NCBI GenBank assembly: GCA_902786595.1
Contig: CADADB010000004.1
Location: 62,001-126,000, forward strand
Length of the DNA stretch: 64,000 nucleotides
Direction: 5' to 3'
DNA from: an uncultured Bacteroidota bacterium
Lineage (GTDB): Bacteria; Bacteroidota; Bacteroidia; Bacteroidales; WCHB1-69
The first letter of the stretch is position 1. Every line of letters begins with the position of its first letter. Under the pieces are notes generated by a model that made no database searches, had not been told where the DNA came from, and worked only from the letters and a program-made list of their open reading frames with translations. This document shows positions 27,565-36,381 of the stretch, piece by piece. A program made the translations under genes and the position numbers.

Positions 27565-27569
27565 GCAAT
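27528..27569. repeat. Six exact-period heptamers AGGCAA(C/T) overlapping the nadE 3' end
   Basis: Three AGGCAAC units and three AGGCAAT units run without a break from inside nadE to the base before the next ATG (27570). The same word is found at 5494-5524, 22 kb away. Confidence 0.95.
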
Positions 27570-28433
27570 ATGAGCAATATTTGTCAGAATAAGCATTTGT
27601 TGGTTGATGCAGGGGCAACCAAGAGCACTTTCGTGCTGCTGGGCGGGGAAGCTTCGTTCCGTTGCCAATGCGCGGGCATCAACGCCAACTATACGCCCGA
27701 GGCGGACATCCTGCGCATTTTGGCTGAAGCTGTGAGTCAATTCCCCAAAGGGGCAACCATCAACGCCATAGACTATTACGGAGCCGGTTGCGCCACCCCG
27801 CAGAATGCCTTCCGTATGGAGGGCTACCTGCGGATGTATTTCCCGACTGCTGACATACGGGTCTGGTCGGACCTGATGGCCGCTTGTCACGCATTGGCGG
27901 GCGGGCGCGAGGCCATCGTCTGCATCCTCGGCACCGGCGCGGCCTCCTGTCACTACGACGGCCACGAGATGGTAGGGCGCGCTCCCTCCCTCGGCTGGCT
28001 GCTCGGCGACGAGGGCAGCGGCACGCACCTCGGCAAGTGCCTCGTCACCGCCTATCTTTCGGAAACACTCCCCCACCCCATCCGCACGGCTTTCGAGGAA
28101 CGCTACCACCTTAACCGCGACCTCATCCTGCACAAGCTCTATCAGGAGCCGAAACCCAACCTCTTCTTATCGCAATTCGCCCCATTCTTGAATGAATTTC
28201 GCGAAGAGCCCGCTATCCGAGAGCTGATTATCAATGCTTTCGAAACATTCTTCGCCAAACAAAAGAACTACTATCCCAACTGCGATAATCTTCCGTGGCA
28301 TTTCACGGGCTCCGTGGCGGCACACTTCGAGACGATGCTCCGCGAGGCGGCGGAAACGGCAGGATGCAAAATCGGGGAGATTGCGGGGGATCCGATGGAA
28401 CGGATAGTTCAATTAGAAATTAGTAATTTGTAA
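27570..28433 (+). CDS. BadF/BadG-type sugar kinase (N-acetylglucosamine kinase-like)
   Basis: A 287-residue ASKHA-fold kinase. The N-terminal phosphate loop is LVDAGATKSTFVLLGG; the second phosphate motif region is CILGTGAASCHYDG, and LGWLLGDEGSGTHLGK is the typical adenosine-side signature of the BadF/BadG/BcrA/BcrD family. In Bacteroidetes such stand-alone proteins are annotated as N-acetylglucosamine kinases; muropeptide or amino-sugar recycling is plausible but inferred. The ATG abuts a heptamer array. A MATE transporter gene follows after 21 bases. Confidence 0.82.
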   Translation: MSNICQNKHLLVDAGATKSTFVLLGGEASFRCQCAGINANYTPEADILRILAEAVSQFPKGATINAIDYYGAGCATPQNAFRMEGYLRMYFPTADIRVWSDLMAACHALAGGREAIVCILGTGAASCHYDGHEMVGRAPSLGWLLGDEGSGTHLGKCLVTAYLSETLPHPIRTAFEERYHLNRDLILHKLYQEPKPNLFLSQFAPFLNEFREEPAIRELIINAFETFFAKQKNYYPNCDNLPWHFTGSVAAHFETMLREAAETAGCKIGEIAGDPMERIVQLEISNL

Positions 28434-28454
28434 TTAGAATAGGAACTGTCGTTC

Positions 28455-29804
28455 ATGTCCGATCCGATACTTCTTTCCGACCATTTCTCATACGGGAGAC
28501 TGCTGCGGTTCACCTTTCCCGCTATGGCGATGATGGTGTTCACTTCCATTTACAGCGTGGTGGACGGGCTTTTCGTGTCGAATTTTGCAGGGACGACGCC
28601 CTTTGCTGCCCTCAACCTCATCTTCCCGTTCCTGATGTTCCTCAGCGTGGTGGGATTCATCTTCTCTTCCGGCGGCAGCGCATTGATAGCCAAAACCTTA
28701 GGAGAAGGAAATCCCGATAAAGCCAACCGCATCTTCTCGATGTTAGTCTATGCTGGCTTATTCGCCGGCGTGTTTTTCGCCATCATCGGGTGGCCGCTGT
28801 TAGACAACATCTCCCGTCTTTTGGGAGCGGACGAAGCCATGGTCGGCGACTGTATGATGTACGGGCACATTCTCCTTATTGCCCTGCCCTTCTTCATCTT
28901 GCAAATTATGTTCCAGGCACTGATGATCACGGCAGAGCGGCCGCGACTCAGTCTTGCGGTAACGCTCATCGCCGGCGGTCTGAACATGCTGCTCGACTTG
29001 CTGTTGGTCGGTATCCTCGGACTCGGACTCAAGGGTGCGGCATGGGCCACGGCTGCCTCGCAAATGGCCGGCAGTCTCATCCCGTTCGTCTATTTTTCTT
29101 TCCCGAACAGTTCGCGGCTGCGCCTTGTACGACCCACATTCGACTTTGCGGCCTTGCGCCAAACCTGCTTCAACGGGCTGAGTGAATTCTTCACCAACAT
29201 TTCCGCCACCGTGGTTTCTATGCTCTATAACTATCAGTTGATGAAGTATATCGGCGAGAACGGCGTGGCGGCCTATGGCATCATCATGTATCTGGCGTTT
29301 GTTTTCGCAGCCATCATGATTGGGTACAGTATGGGCTCCGCACCGATTGTGAGCTACCATTTCGGGGCTGGCAACCGCACCGAGCTGAAGAATGTCTTCA
29401 CGAAAAGCATGATTCTGATTGGCGGCATCGGGCTGGTGCAGTTCTTGACCGCAGAGCTGCTTGCTCGGCCGTTAGCACGTGTTTTTGTAAGCTACGACCC
29501 AGAGTTGCTCGACCTCACCTGCCGTGCCCTGCGCATCTACAGCATCTCTTTCCTATTGATGGGGTTTAACGGCTATGCTTCTGCCTTTTTTACCGCGCTG
29601 AACAACGGCGTGGTATCGGCGGTCATCTCAGTCAACCGGACCCTCGTCTGCGAGACCCTCGCCGTGCTGCTCATCCCGTTGCTGTTCGGCGTGGACGGTA
29701 TCTGGTACGCCATCATTTTCGCAGAATCCGCTGCCCTTATCCTCACCACCTACATGCTCCTCAAATACCGGAAGCGGTACGGATACGCGGGAAACCCGCT
29801 CTGA
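28455..29804 (+). CDS. MATE-family efflux transporter
   Basis: A 449-residue integral membrane protein with twelve hydrophobic segments in two halves. The MATE signature appears early (LRFTFPAMAMMVFTSIYSVVDGLFVSNFAG), and the second half repeats it (FNGLSEFFTNISATVVSMLYNYQL). MATE proteins export drugs or metabolites using Na+ or H+. Substrate cannot be read from the sequence. It is the last gene of a likely nadE-kinase-MATE run. A palindromic element starts 4 bases after the stop codon. Confidence 0.9.
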   Translation: MSDPILLSDHFSYGRLLRFTFPAMAMMVFTSIYSVVDGLFVSNFAGTTPFAALNLIFPFLMFLSVVGFIFSSGGSALIAKTLGEGNPDKANRIFSMLVYAGLFAGVFFAIIGWPLLDNISRLLGADEAMVGDCMMYGHILLIALPFFILQIMFQALMITAERPRLSLAVTLIAGGLNMLLDLLLVGILGLGLKGAAWATAASQMAGSLIPFVYFSFPNSSRLRLVRPTFDFAALRQTCFNGLSEFFTNISATVVSMLYNYQLMKYIGENGVAAYGIIMYLAFVFAAIMIGYSMGSAPIVSYHFGAGNRTELKNVFTKSMILIGGIGLVQFLTAELLARPLARVFVSYDPELLDLTCRALRIYSISFLLMGFNGYASAFFTALNNGVVSAVISVNRTLVCETLAVLLIPLLFGVDGIWYAIIFAESAALILTTYMLLKYRKRYGYAGNPL

Positions 29805-29807
29805 CAA

Positions 29808-29835
29808 GTAGAAACGTTGCGCGAAACGTTTCTAC
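29808..29835. repeat. Palindromic element, copy 2
   Basis: GTAGAAACGTT (29808-29818) pairs perfectly with AACGTTTCTAC (29825-29835) around GCGCGA. Same outer arms as the family, with A in place of G at one position. Confidence 0.85.
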
Positions 29836-29887
29836 AGTACAACCCTATTGGCCAGCGTATTCAGAATATATATCTTTCCTCTGAAAT

Positions 29888-29917
29888 TGTAGAGACGTTT
29901 CATGAAACATCTCTACA
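29888..29917. repeat. Palindromic element, copy 3
   Basis: TGTAGAGACGTTTCA (29888-29902) and TGAAACATCTCTACA (29903-29917) pair over the whole 30 bases with one mismatch. It is 52 bases after copy 2. Confidence 0.88.
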
Positions 29918-29956
29918 GCATCGATTTTATCTGTCTGTGTATATTCGTAATTTATG

Positions 29957-29964
29957 TACTTTTG
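29957..29964 (+). promoter_or_regulatory. -7 box (TACTTTTG) of the giant FISUMP gene
   Basis: TACTTTTG followed by CC lies 29 bases before the ATG at 29993. It overlaps a possible upstream ATG at 29954, which is therefore rejected as the start. Confidence 0.7.
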
Positions 29965-29992
29965 CCAAATCAAATCAACAAAAGCAGAAGCA

Positions 29993-32900
29993 ATGATTAA
30001 CCCAACAAACAGCCCGTTCTGCGCAAAGGAGGGCAATATCCAACGTCTCAACAGCAAAACCCGTGCATTTTTCTTTTTGGTGTGCTGTCTTGCATTCGGA
30101 GGAATGGCGTTCGCGCAAGAGCAGGTGACCTTGACGTTCACCGGTGCTAACTCGCAGGGTGATTACGTGCAGCTCTCCAGCGTGGAGATTCGAAACCTGT
30201 CGCGCAACTGGTCGGAGACAATCGTCTTCCCTGACACGGTCTATACGCTCCCCGTGGGCACTGTTGTGCCGCAAAACCCGCAGGAGCGCGAAATGCAGGT
30301 CATGCCCAACCCCTTCGACGGCCACACGCGGGTGAACATCTCTTCCGTGGAAACCGAAAACGTCCGGATGACCTTGACGGACATCAACGGGCGGCAGCAC
30401 GCGGAATACTCCGGAACACTGCTTTCCGGTAACAATTACTTCGAGATTTCGCTGACCATGCCGCAGACCTACATTTTGACCGTGCGGACAGTCTCCGGGG
30501 TTCGCTGTCTGAAGATGGTGAACACTGGCCACGGGGGCGTCAGTCGCATCGAGGCCGCAGAGACGTCACCCCGTCCTGTCGAGGTGCGCCTCCGCAACAC
30601 CTCCGCCCATGCCTTCCAGCCAGGCGACCTGATGGAATTCACCGGCCACACTTCCATACTCGGGACACCCATGACGAGCGTCACGGTCACGCAACAACAG
30701 TTCCACAGCGAAGAAATTCTCATAGTCTTCAATCCAGCATCATCTGCCGAAACCGTCGTGACCACCGACTCCATAATATTCAACGGTAACGATGCCTTCT
30801 ACGCTTACGGGACGGTACAGTCCGACATTCCCGTAACCGCACGGGGGTTCTGTTGGGGCACGGAACATTACCCCACCATTGCCGACAACCGCACCCTCGA
30901 CGGCACAGGAACTGGCGTCTTTTTCAGCACGATAGCAGGGCTTGACCTCTCCCAGACTTATTACGCAAGGGCTTACGCCACTACTGACAGTGCCACCCTT
31001 TATGGCACCGAATACTTGATCAACCTTTACTCTAATTACACCAATTCACAGACGAAGTTCATTCCCGATGGGCAGGATTGCGGCGAAGGCTGCCTGCTCG
31101 CCTCGTATATCAACATCACAGATCAACCGGCCGGAAGTGTGATTCAGAGCGAGGAGGACATCCGATATGTCCGCATCAAACTGGAGCACTCATGGGCGGG
31201 CGACCTTTGGATTGCCCTGCAATGCCCCAACGGCAGTTATGCCTCTATTTTGAGAAAATACAATAACGGTGCATCCTCTGAATGCTCAATTCACATCCCC
31301 GTTGCTGAATGGGGTTGGTCGGGATGGGTTTCCAGCAGTGGTCATGACTTTGGCATCAAGGGGTATTCCGACAATACCAGCGACAAATGCGACAGCGCCA
31401 CCAATCCCATAGGTACCCCTTGGAACTATGTGTGGTCCTATAACACCCGACACGGCTACGTTTACAATCCAAGCAACTACGTCTATTACAACGACAATAT
31501 CGTCAGTGTTTATGGTCAAACAGTCATGGACTCCACCAATGTGGCCGACATGACCAATGTTTTTCATCCGGACGGTTCCTTTTCGAGTCTCGTCGGATGC
31601 CCGCTAAACGGGACATGGAGTCTTATGATTGTGGATGGATGGGCACTTGACAACGGCTGGTTAGACGAATGGGAGCTCGCCTTTGACGGAGCTGGCATTG
31701 CATTGCCTGCCGACCCTGTAATATCCACATCTCCCTGTCCGCAGGCCGCTTCCGCCACTGACCACGACGGCAACGTGTATGCCACGGTAGCCATTGGGGA
31801 GCAGTGCTGGATGCGGGAGAACTTGCGCACCACCCACACTTCCGACGGCACCGCCATTGCGCAGAGCACCACCATTGACGCGGACGCGATGCACTATTAT
31901 CTCCCTGATGTTGAAGATGGCGACAACTATGGCTACCTCTACAACTGGAAAGCAGCGAAAGCCGTCTGCCCTCCCGGCTGGCGGCTGCCCACGGATGAGG
32001 ACTGGTCCCGTCTCACCGACTTTCTCGGCGGAATCGACACCTGCGTCTGTGGCGGCAACCCCACTAATGTCGCAAAAGCTGTATCGGCCACGGAGGGATG
32101 GAACTTCTCCGATGTACCCTGTGCCATCGGAGCCGAACCCGCACAAAACAACCTGACAAACTTTTCCGCACTGCCCGCAGGTACCGCATACGGAATTTCG
32201 GTGGAAGCGGGCACTGCCGCCCTTTTCTGGACAGCAACCCCATATAACGACAACTTTGTCTATTACAGAGTGCTGCGAAATGACTATAGTCACATAGAAC
32301 GCAACAGCTACGGCAACAAGGCCTCCGGAATGTCAGTACGTTGCGTGTATAATCCTGATGCGGTACGCCCGAGTGTGACCACGTCAGACGCCAGCGACAT
32401 CACCAACACCTCGGTCCTTTGTGGAGGCACCGTGGTTGACGAAGGTGACTTCCCTGTGACTGAAAGAGGCGTATGCTGGAGTTCCGCCGCCACACCCACC
32501 ATAGACGACGCCCACACGTCCGACGGCAGCGGAGCGGGCTCATTCATGTCTGTGCTCACCAATCTCACGCCCGGAACCATCTACTTCGCCCGGGCATACG
32601 CCACCAACGCCATCGGCACTGCCTACGGCCCGCAGGTGACATTCACCACTAAAGATATCCCGACTGTCATTACCGGACAAATCTTGAACATGGTTGACAC
32701 GTTCACCACTTGCGGCGGCAACGTCACCTCAGACGGCGGCGATCCAGTCACCGCACGGGGCGTCTGCTGGTGCGCCTACCCGAACACCCCGACCCTCGCC
32801 GACAGCCACACCATGGACGGCGCGGGCACAGGTGAGTTCAGCAGCGACATCACCGGACTGGAACACGGCACCGCCTACCGCGTGCGGGCTTACGCCACCA

Positions 32901-34126
32901 ACAGTTACGGCACGGCTTACGGAACCGTACGATCTTTTACCACCAAGGGGGTACCCACGGTAATCGTGAATCCCGTCACAGACATCACGAGCATATCCGC
33001 CTCGTGCACGGGTTGGGTCACTCAAGACAACGGTTCAGCACAAATCGAACGAGGTATCTGCTGGAGCACCCAACCCAATCCCACCATTGCGGACAACCAT
33101 ATCGCTGCCAGCACCACGGGTGTCGGCTACTACACTTTGCCACTCACTGGCCTCACCCCCGGCACTACCTATCACGTGCGGGCTTACGGCACCAACGGTG
33201 TCGGCACCGGCTACAGTGACGAAGTGACGTTCACCACACTCACCCTCCCGACGCTAATCACGGACTCCGTCACGAACATTGATTTCTACTCGGCCACATG
33301 TAGCGGTGAGATTCTCGACAATGGCGTGCCAGCCATCTCCGAACGCGGTTTCTGCTGGAGCACTACGCATAACCCGACCATTGCCGACAATCACTGCATT
33401 GACAGCACCTTGACCGGCACGGGGTTCGGCACTTTCTCCGTTCAGCTCACTGGCTTGGCGACGGGCTTCCACTACTACATGCGGGCATACGCCACCAACA
33501 GTTCCGGAACAGCTTATGGTAACGAAGTGGAGTTCTCCACCGCATACACCTGCGGAAATCCTGTAACTGACATCCAAGGTAACGTCTATAACACGATTCA
33601 GATAGGGCAACAGTGTTGGATAGCTGAGAACCTTCGTACCACCGCATACGCCCCGAACCTCACCAACGCGCCCTCGCTCAGTCACCCTACCTCTTTCAAC
33701 TATACCGCATGTTTCATGAACGCCTACTATTACTATCCAAACAATGATACGGCAAATGTCTCTACATACGGTCTGCTCTACAATTGGCTTGCCGCAATGG
33801 GCGGCGCAAGTTCCAGCAACAGCACACCGAGCGGAGTTCAAGGTATCTGTCCCGAAGGGTGGCATCTCCCAAGCCAAAACGAATTCAACACTCTCATACA
33901 ACAAAGCGGAAGTTCATCCTTTTTAGGGACCATTCTTCCTGGTGAATATTTTGCCGGAAACAATGGCCATCTGGGCTTTGGCACATGGGCATACTTCTGG
34001 ACCTCAACATCGACTGACAACGTATATGGTGATGCTTGCGGAGTGAGCTGCAATGGATCAAATCCAACACTTAGCCCTTATGAAGAACAGGGCCGTGGAT
34101 TCTCCGTCCGCTGCCTGCGGGACTGA
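29993..34126 (+). CDS. Giant secreted FISUMP / P-domain / repeat surface protein
   Basis: A 1377-residue exported protein. The signal peptide has a long N-region and the core FFFLVCCLAFGGMAFA. Domains in order: a T9SS-type-A-like module near the N-terminus (VMPNPFDGHTRVNI to SGVRCLKMV, about residues 98-180); a repeat unit (about 255-345, ARGFCWGT...YYARAYATTDSATLYG); a proprotein-convertase P-type domain (about 360-550, with WAGDLWIALQCPNGS and GTWSLMIVDGWALDNGWLDEWEL); a FISUMP domain (about 570-770, QCWMRENLRTT to GMSVRCVY); four more repeats of about 90 residues, each with RGxCWS..PTI.D and ARAYATNxxGTAYG; and a second FISUMP domain at the C-terminus ending GFSVRCLRD. No C-terminal sorting signal is obvious. 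Probably a cell-surface binding protein. Confidence 0.85.
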   Translation: MINPTNSPFCAKEGNIQRLNSKTRAFFFLVCCLAFGGMAFAQEQVTLTFTGANSQGDYVQLSSVEIRNLSRNWSETIVFPDTVYTLPVGTVVPQNPQEREMQVMPNPFDGHTRVNISSVETENVRMTLTDINGRQHAEYSGTLLSGNNYFEISLTMPQTYILTVRTVSGVRCLKMVNTGHGGVSRIEAAETSPRPVEVRLRNTSAHAFQPGDLMEFTGHTSILGTPMTSVTVTQQQFHSEEILIVFNPASSAETVVTTDSIIFNGNDAFYAYGTVQSDIPVTARGFCWGTEHYPTIADNRTLDGTGTGVFFSTIAGLDLSQTYYARAYATTDSATLYGTEYLINLYSNYTNSQTKFIPDGQDCGEGCLLASYINITDQPAGSVIQSEEDIRYVRIKLEHSWAGDLWIALQCPNGSYASILRKYNNGASSECSIHIPVAEWGWSGWVSSSGHDFGIKGYSDNTSDKCDSATNPIGTPWNYVWSYNTRHGYVYNPSNYVYYNDNIVSVYGQTVMDSTNVADMTNVFHPDGSFSSLVGCPLNGTWSLMIVDGWALDNGWLDEWELAFDGAGIALPADPVISTSPCPQAASATDHDGNVYATVAIGEQCWMRENLRTTHTSDGTAIAQSTTIDADAMHYYLPDVEDGDNYGYLYNWKAAKAVCPPGWRLPTDEDWSRLTDFLGGIDTCVCGGNPTNVAKAVSATEGWNFSDVPCAIGAEPAQNNLTNFSALPAGTAYGISVEAGTAALFWTATPYNDNFVYYRVLRNDYSHIERNSYGNKASGMSVRCVYNPDAVRPSVTTSDASDITNTSVLCGGTVVDEGDFPVTERGVCWSSAATPTIDDAHTSDGSGAGSFMSVLTNLTPGTIYFARAYATNAIGTAYGPQVTFTTKDIPTVITGQILNMVDTFTTCGGNVTSDGGDPVTARGVCWCAYPNTPTLADSHTMDGAGTGEFSSDITGLEHGTAYRVRAYATNSYGTAYGTVRSFTTKGVPTVIVNPVTDITSISASCTGWVTQDNGSAQIERGICWSTQPNPTIADNHIAASTTGVGYYTLPLTGLTPGTTYHVRAYGTNGVGTGYSDEVTFTTLTLPTLITDSVTNIDFYSATCSGEILDNGVPAISERGFCWSTTHNPTIADNHCIDSTLTGTGFGTFSVQLTGLATGFHYYMRAYATNSSGTAYGNEVEFSTAYTCGNPVTDIQGNVYNTIQIGQQCWIAENLRTTAYAPNLTNAPSLSHPTSFNYTACFMNAYYYYPNNDTANVSTYGLLYNWLAAMGGASSSNSTPSGVQGICPEGWHLPSQNEFNTLIQQSGSSSFLGTILPGEYFAGNNGHLGFGTWAYFWTSTSTDNVYGDACGVSCNGSNPTLSPYEEQGRGFSVRCLRD

Positions 34127-34203
34127 TAGGAAATGTTGTGTATTCAAATTTTGTGTATGTTTGCCAATCTTAAAGGAACAAAAAATGATTTATCCTTAAC
34201 TAT

Positions 34204-34617
34204 ATGAATAACAATATTGTAGCAAATGAATCCCAACTTCCCGAGGTGGCACAGAAACTCTTGGAGGCGCACCCTCAGGAGCGCGTGTTCGGCTTTTTCG
34301 GCGAGATGGGCACCGGCAAGACCACCCTCATCAAGGAAATTTGCCGGCAGCTCGGCGTGGAAAGCGACATGACCTCCCCCACCTTCGCCATCGTCAACGA
34401 ATACTGGACACACGACGGAGAGCCACTCTACCACTTCGACTTCTACCGTATCGACGAGCCCGACGACGCCACCCGCATCGGTTTCCAGGACTACCTCTAC
34501 AGCGGAAACTACTGCTTCATCGAATGGACCGACAAGGTGGAATCCCTCCTCCACGGCGAATACACCCCCGTATATATCGAACGCATTGACGACCAAACCC
34601 GACGATTTTCTTTCTAA
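34204..34617 (+). CDS. tsaE: tRNA threonylcarbamoyladenosine biosynthesis ATPase TsaE
   Basis: A 137-residue P-loop ATPase that works with TsaB and TsaD to make t6A37 in ANN-decoding tRNAs. It has the Walker A GEMGTGKTTLIKEIC (about residues 35-49), the TsaE signature SPTFAIVNEYW, and HFDFYRI. The length is normal. In Bacteroidetes this gene is followed by an alanine dehydrogenase gene; here it is followed by a shortened version of one. After the stop TAA the words TAACCGT and TAACCTA occur in tandem. Confidence 0.94.
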   Translation: MNNNIVANESQLPEVAQKLLEAHPQERVFGFFGEMGTGKTTLIKEICRQLGVESDMTSPTFAIVNEYWTHDGEPLYHFDFYRIDEPDDATRIGFQDYLYSGNYCFIEWTDKVESLLHGEYTPVYIERIDDQTRRFSF

Positions 34618-34646
34618 CCGTTAACCTACATCTCTACCAAGCTTTT

Positions 34647-34660
34647 GCCCCTGACGGGGC
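34647..34660. other. Small GC hairpin GCCCC-TGAC-GGGGC
   Basis: A perfect 5-bp stem in the gap after tsaE, without a T-run on either strand. Possibly a dispersed palindrome rather than a terminator. Confidence 0.4.
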
Positions 34661-34710
34661 TGCTCAAGGAAAAAACAAATTTCATATAAACCCTCTAAAC
34701 CCTGAATCAC

Positions 34711-34768
34711 AATAACCATTAACCATTAAACCTCAATAACCAATAACCCATAACCAATAACCATTAAC
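34711..34768. repeat. Degenerate 7-base array, word ATAACCA
   Basis: About eight units of ATAACCA, TTAACCA, TTAAACC and similar lead up to the ATG at 34771. The same word type occurs at 36400-36450. Confidence 0.85.
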
Positions 34769-34770
34769 AA

Positions 34771-35487
34771 ATGAGCTCCGAATACATCATCCTCCAAGAC
34801 ACCCCGCACGTGGAAACCCAAGCATGGGAGGCCGCTGTGGAAACGCCCACGCGCAAGCTCACGCTCGCGTTGGCCAAGCCCGAAACCGCGCATCCCGACA
34901 GCGGCTTTCTCACCCCGAACGCCGTGCGCACCTTTACGGACCAGAGTGTCAAGGTGTTCGCGCAGTTCGGTTTCGCCAACCACAACCCCTTCTCCGATAC
35001 CGACTACGCGGATGCCGGCGTGGAGTTCACCCACCATTACGCCGATTTGGTCATGCTGAGCAACCTCATCCTCAAATTCGATGCCTTCACCTTTGACCAA
35101 ATGGCACTTTCCAAAGAGAACCAAATTCTATTCTCCGCACTTCCTCCCGCTGAACTTTCGCAGGAATACATCCAAGCCGTCAACGAGAAGAGAATCACCA
35201 TGATCTGTCTGGATTTGCTGCAAAACGACGAAGGGATCCCTGTCGTTGACAAAATCCGCAAGGAGACCCTTTCCGAGGCGGGCTTCCAGATCGCCCTCTC
35301 CAACTTTCTGTTCCCGCTCGTTGACACGCTCGTGCACGCGCCCTCCATCGCCTACGCGCTGCAACGCGCCCCCGAGCTCATGTCGGCCATCCTCTGTCAT
35401 GCCGGAACCCTCTGCCACCAACCCACCGCCGAACAGCTGCACCTCCCATGGCGCGACATCGTCTCGCTCTGCTGGAACCTGAATTAG
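34771..35487 (+). CDS. Alanine dehydrogenase-like protein lacking the NAD-binding domain
   Basis: A 238-residue protein. Residues about 25-165 look like a divergent AlaDH/PNT N-terminal domain: TPNAVRTFTDQSVKVF, FSDTDYADAGVEF, DLVMLSNLILKF, then ITMICLDLLQND. The last 60 residues (ALSNFLFPLVDTLV to LPWRDIVSLCW) resemble the C-terminal helix region of the alanine dehydrogenase that follows tsaE in other Bacteroidetes, as I recall that sequence. The Rossmann domain in between (family length about 370-400 residues) is absent, with no GxGxxG. It should not oxidise alanine. The position next to tsaE supports the ancestry. The stop TAG opens a heptamer array. Confidence 0.65.
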   Translation: MSSEYIILQDTPHVETQAWEAAVETPTRKLTLALAKPETAHPDSGFLTPNAVRTFTDQSVKVFAQFGFANHNPFSDTDYADAGVEFTHHYADLVMLSNLILKFDAFTFDQMALSKENQILFSALPPAELSQEYIQAVNEKRITMICLDLLQNDEGIPVVDKIRKETLSEAGFQIALSNFLFPLVDTLVHAPSIAYALQRAPELMSAILCHAGTLCHQPTAEQLHLPWRDIVSLCWNLN

Positions 35488-35559
35488 CTATTAGCTATTG
35501 GCTGTTAGCTATTAGCTTTACCAAAGGCTAAAAGCCAAAAGCCAAAAGCTAACAGCCAA
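35485..35559. repeat. Two-part 7-base array: TAGCTAT copies then AAAAGCC copies, with a perfect 13-bp inverted repeat
   Basis: The array starts at the stop codon TAG with five TAGCTAT-type units and continues with AAAGGCT, AAAAGCC, AAAAGCC and similar. TTGGCTGTTAGCT (35498-35510) is the exact reverse complement of AGCTAACAGCCAA (35547-35559). Confidence 0.92.
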
Positions 35560-35589
35560 AAAAAATCTCACGCCTATCTCAAAAAATTG

Positions 35590-35597
35590 TATATTTG
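35590..35597 (+). promoter_or_regulatory. -7 box (TATATTTG) of yebC
   Basis: TATATTTG followed by CGG, 58 bases before the yebC ATG, just after the array. Confidence 0.7.
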
Positions 35598-35655
35598 CGG
35601 CGTTATTTTATGACTAATCATTTTTACAAATTCATCTTTAAATTAACAAGACAAA

Positions 35656-36381
35656 ATGGGAAGAGCTTTTGAGTACCGTAAGGCAAGAATTTTCAAGAGA
35701 AACGCATATTTAGCCAAGACGTTCACCCGTCTGGGCAAGGAAATCACGATGGCTGCCAAAGCCGGCGGTCCTGACCCCGAACAAAACTCCAAACTGCGTC
35801 TGCTCATCCAGACGGCCAGAAACGAGAACATGCCGAAGGACAACATCGATCGCGCCATCAAACGCGCCTTCGAGAAGGACATGTCCGATTACAAGGAGAT
35901 GGTTTATGAAGGTCGCGGACCTCACGGCATCGCCATCCTCATTGAAGCCGCTACCGACAACAACCAGCGCACCGTCGCCAACGTCCGCAGCTACTTCAAC
36001 AAGTTCGGCGGCTCCCTCGGCACCTCCGGAATGCTGGACTTCCTGTTCGACCATAAGAGCATCTTCACCGTCGCCCGCACCCCTGAACTCGACATCGAGG
36101 AATTCGAGCTTGCGATGATGGACTTCGATGCTGAAATTGACGCCGACGATGAGGAAGTGATCATCATGGCCGAGTACAAGGCCTTCGGGCCTATCCAGAA
36201 ATATCTGGAAGACAACAAGTTCGAAATCAAGAGCTTCAAATTCGATCGTATCCCGAAGGAGCTCAAAGCCCTCACCGACGAACAACGCGCCGAAGTGAAC
36301 CTCTTGCTCGACAAAATCAACGAAGATGAAGACGTCACCAACGTCTATCATAATATGGAGGAGCCCGAAGAAGCGGAATAG
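35656..36381 (+). CDS. yebC: YebC/PmpR (TACO1) family protein
   Basis: A 241-residue protein of the YebC family. The family start appears as MGRAFEYRKARIFKRNAYLAKTFTRLGKEI, followed by ARNENMPKDNIDRAIKRA and YEGRGPHGIAILIEAATDNNQRT. Members have been described as transcriptional regulators and, for some YebC types and mitochondrial TACO1, as translation factors that help at proline stretches. The acidic tail (after residue 225) is specific. The stop TAG is the first triplet of another heptamer array. Confidence 0.93.
   Translation: MGRAFEYRKARIFKRNAYLAKTFTRLGKEITMAAKAGGPDPEQNSKLRLLIQTARNENMPKDNIDRAIKRAFEKDMSDYKEMVYEGRGPHGIAILIEAATDNNQRTVANVRSYFNKFGGSLGTSGMLDFLFDHKSIFTVARTPELDIEEFELAMMDFDAEIDADDEEVIIMAEYKAFGPIQKYLEDNKFEIKSFKFDRIPKELKALTDEQRAEVNLLLDKINEDEDVTNVYHNMEEPEEAE

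Noticed and set aside
26588-27569. CRISPR array
   Set aside because: Repeat units are 6-8 bases without spacers, and no cas gene is present.
29954-29992. Upstream start for the giant FISUMP protein
   Set aside because: The ATG overlaps the -7 box TACTTTTG; the signal peptide is complete from 29993.
34647-34660. Terminator after tsaE
   Set aside because: The hairpin has no T-run on either strand and is only 5 bp.
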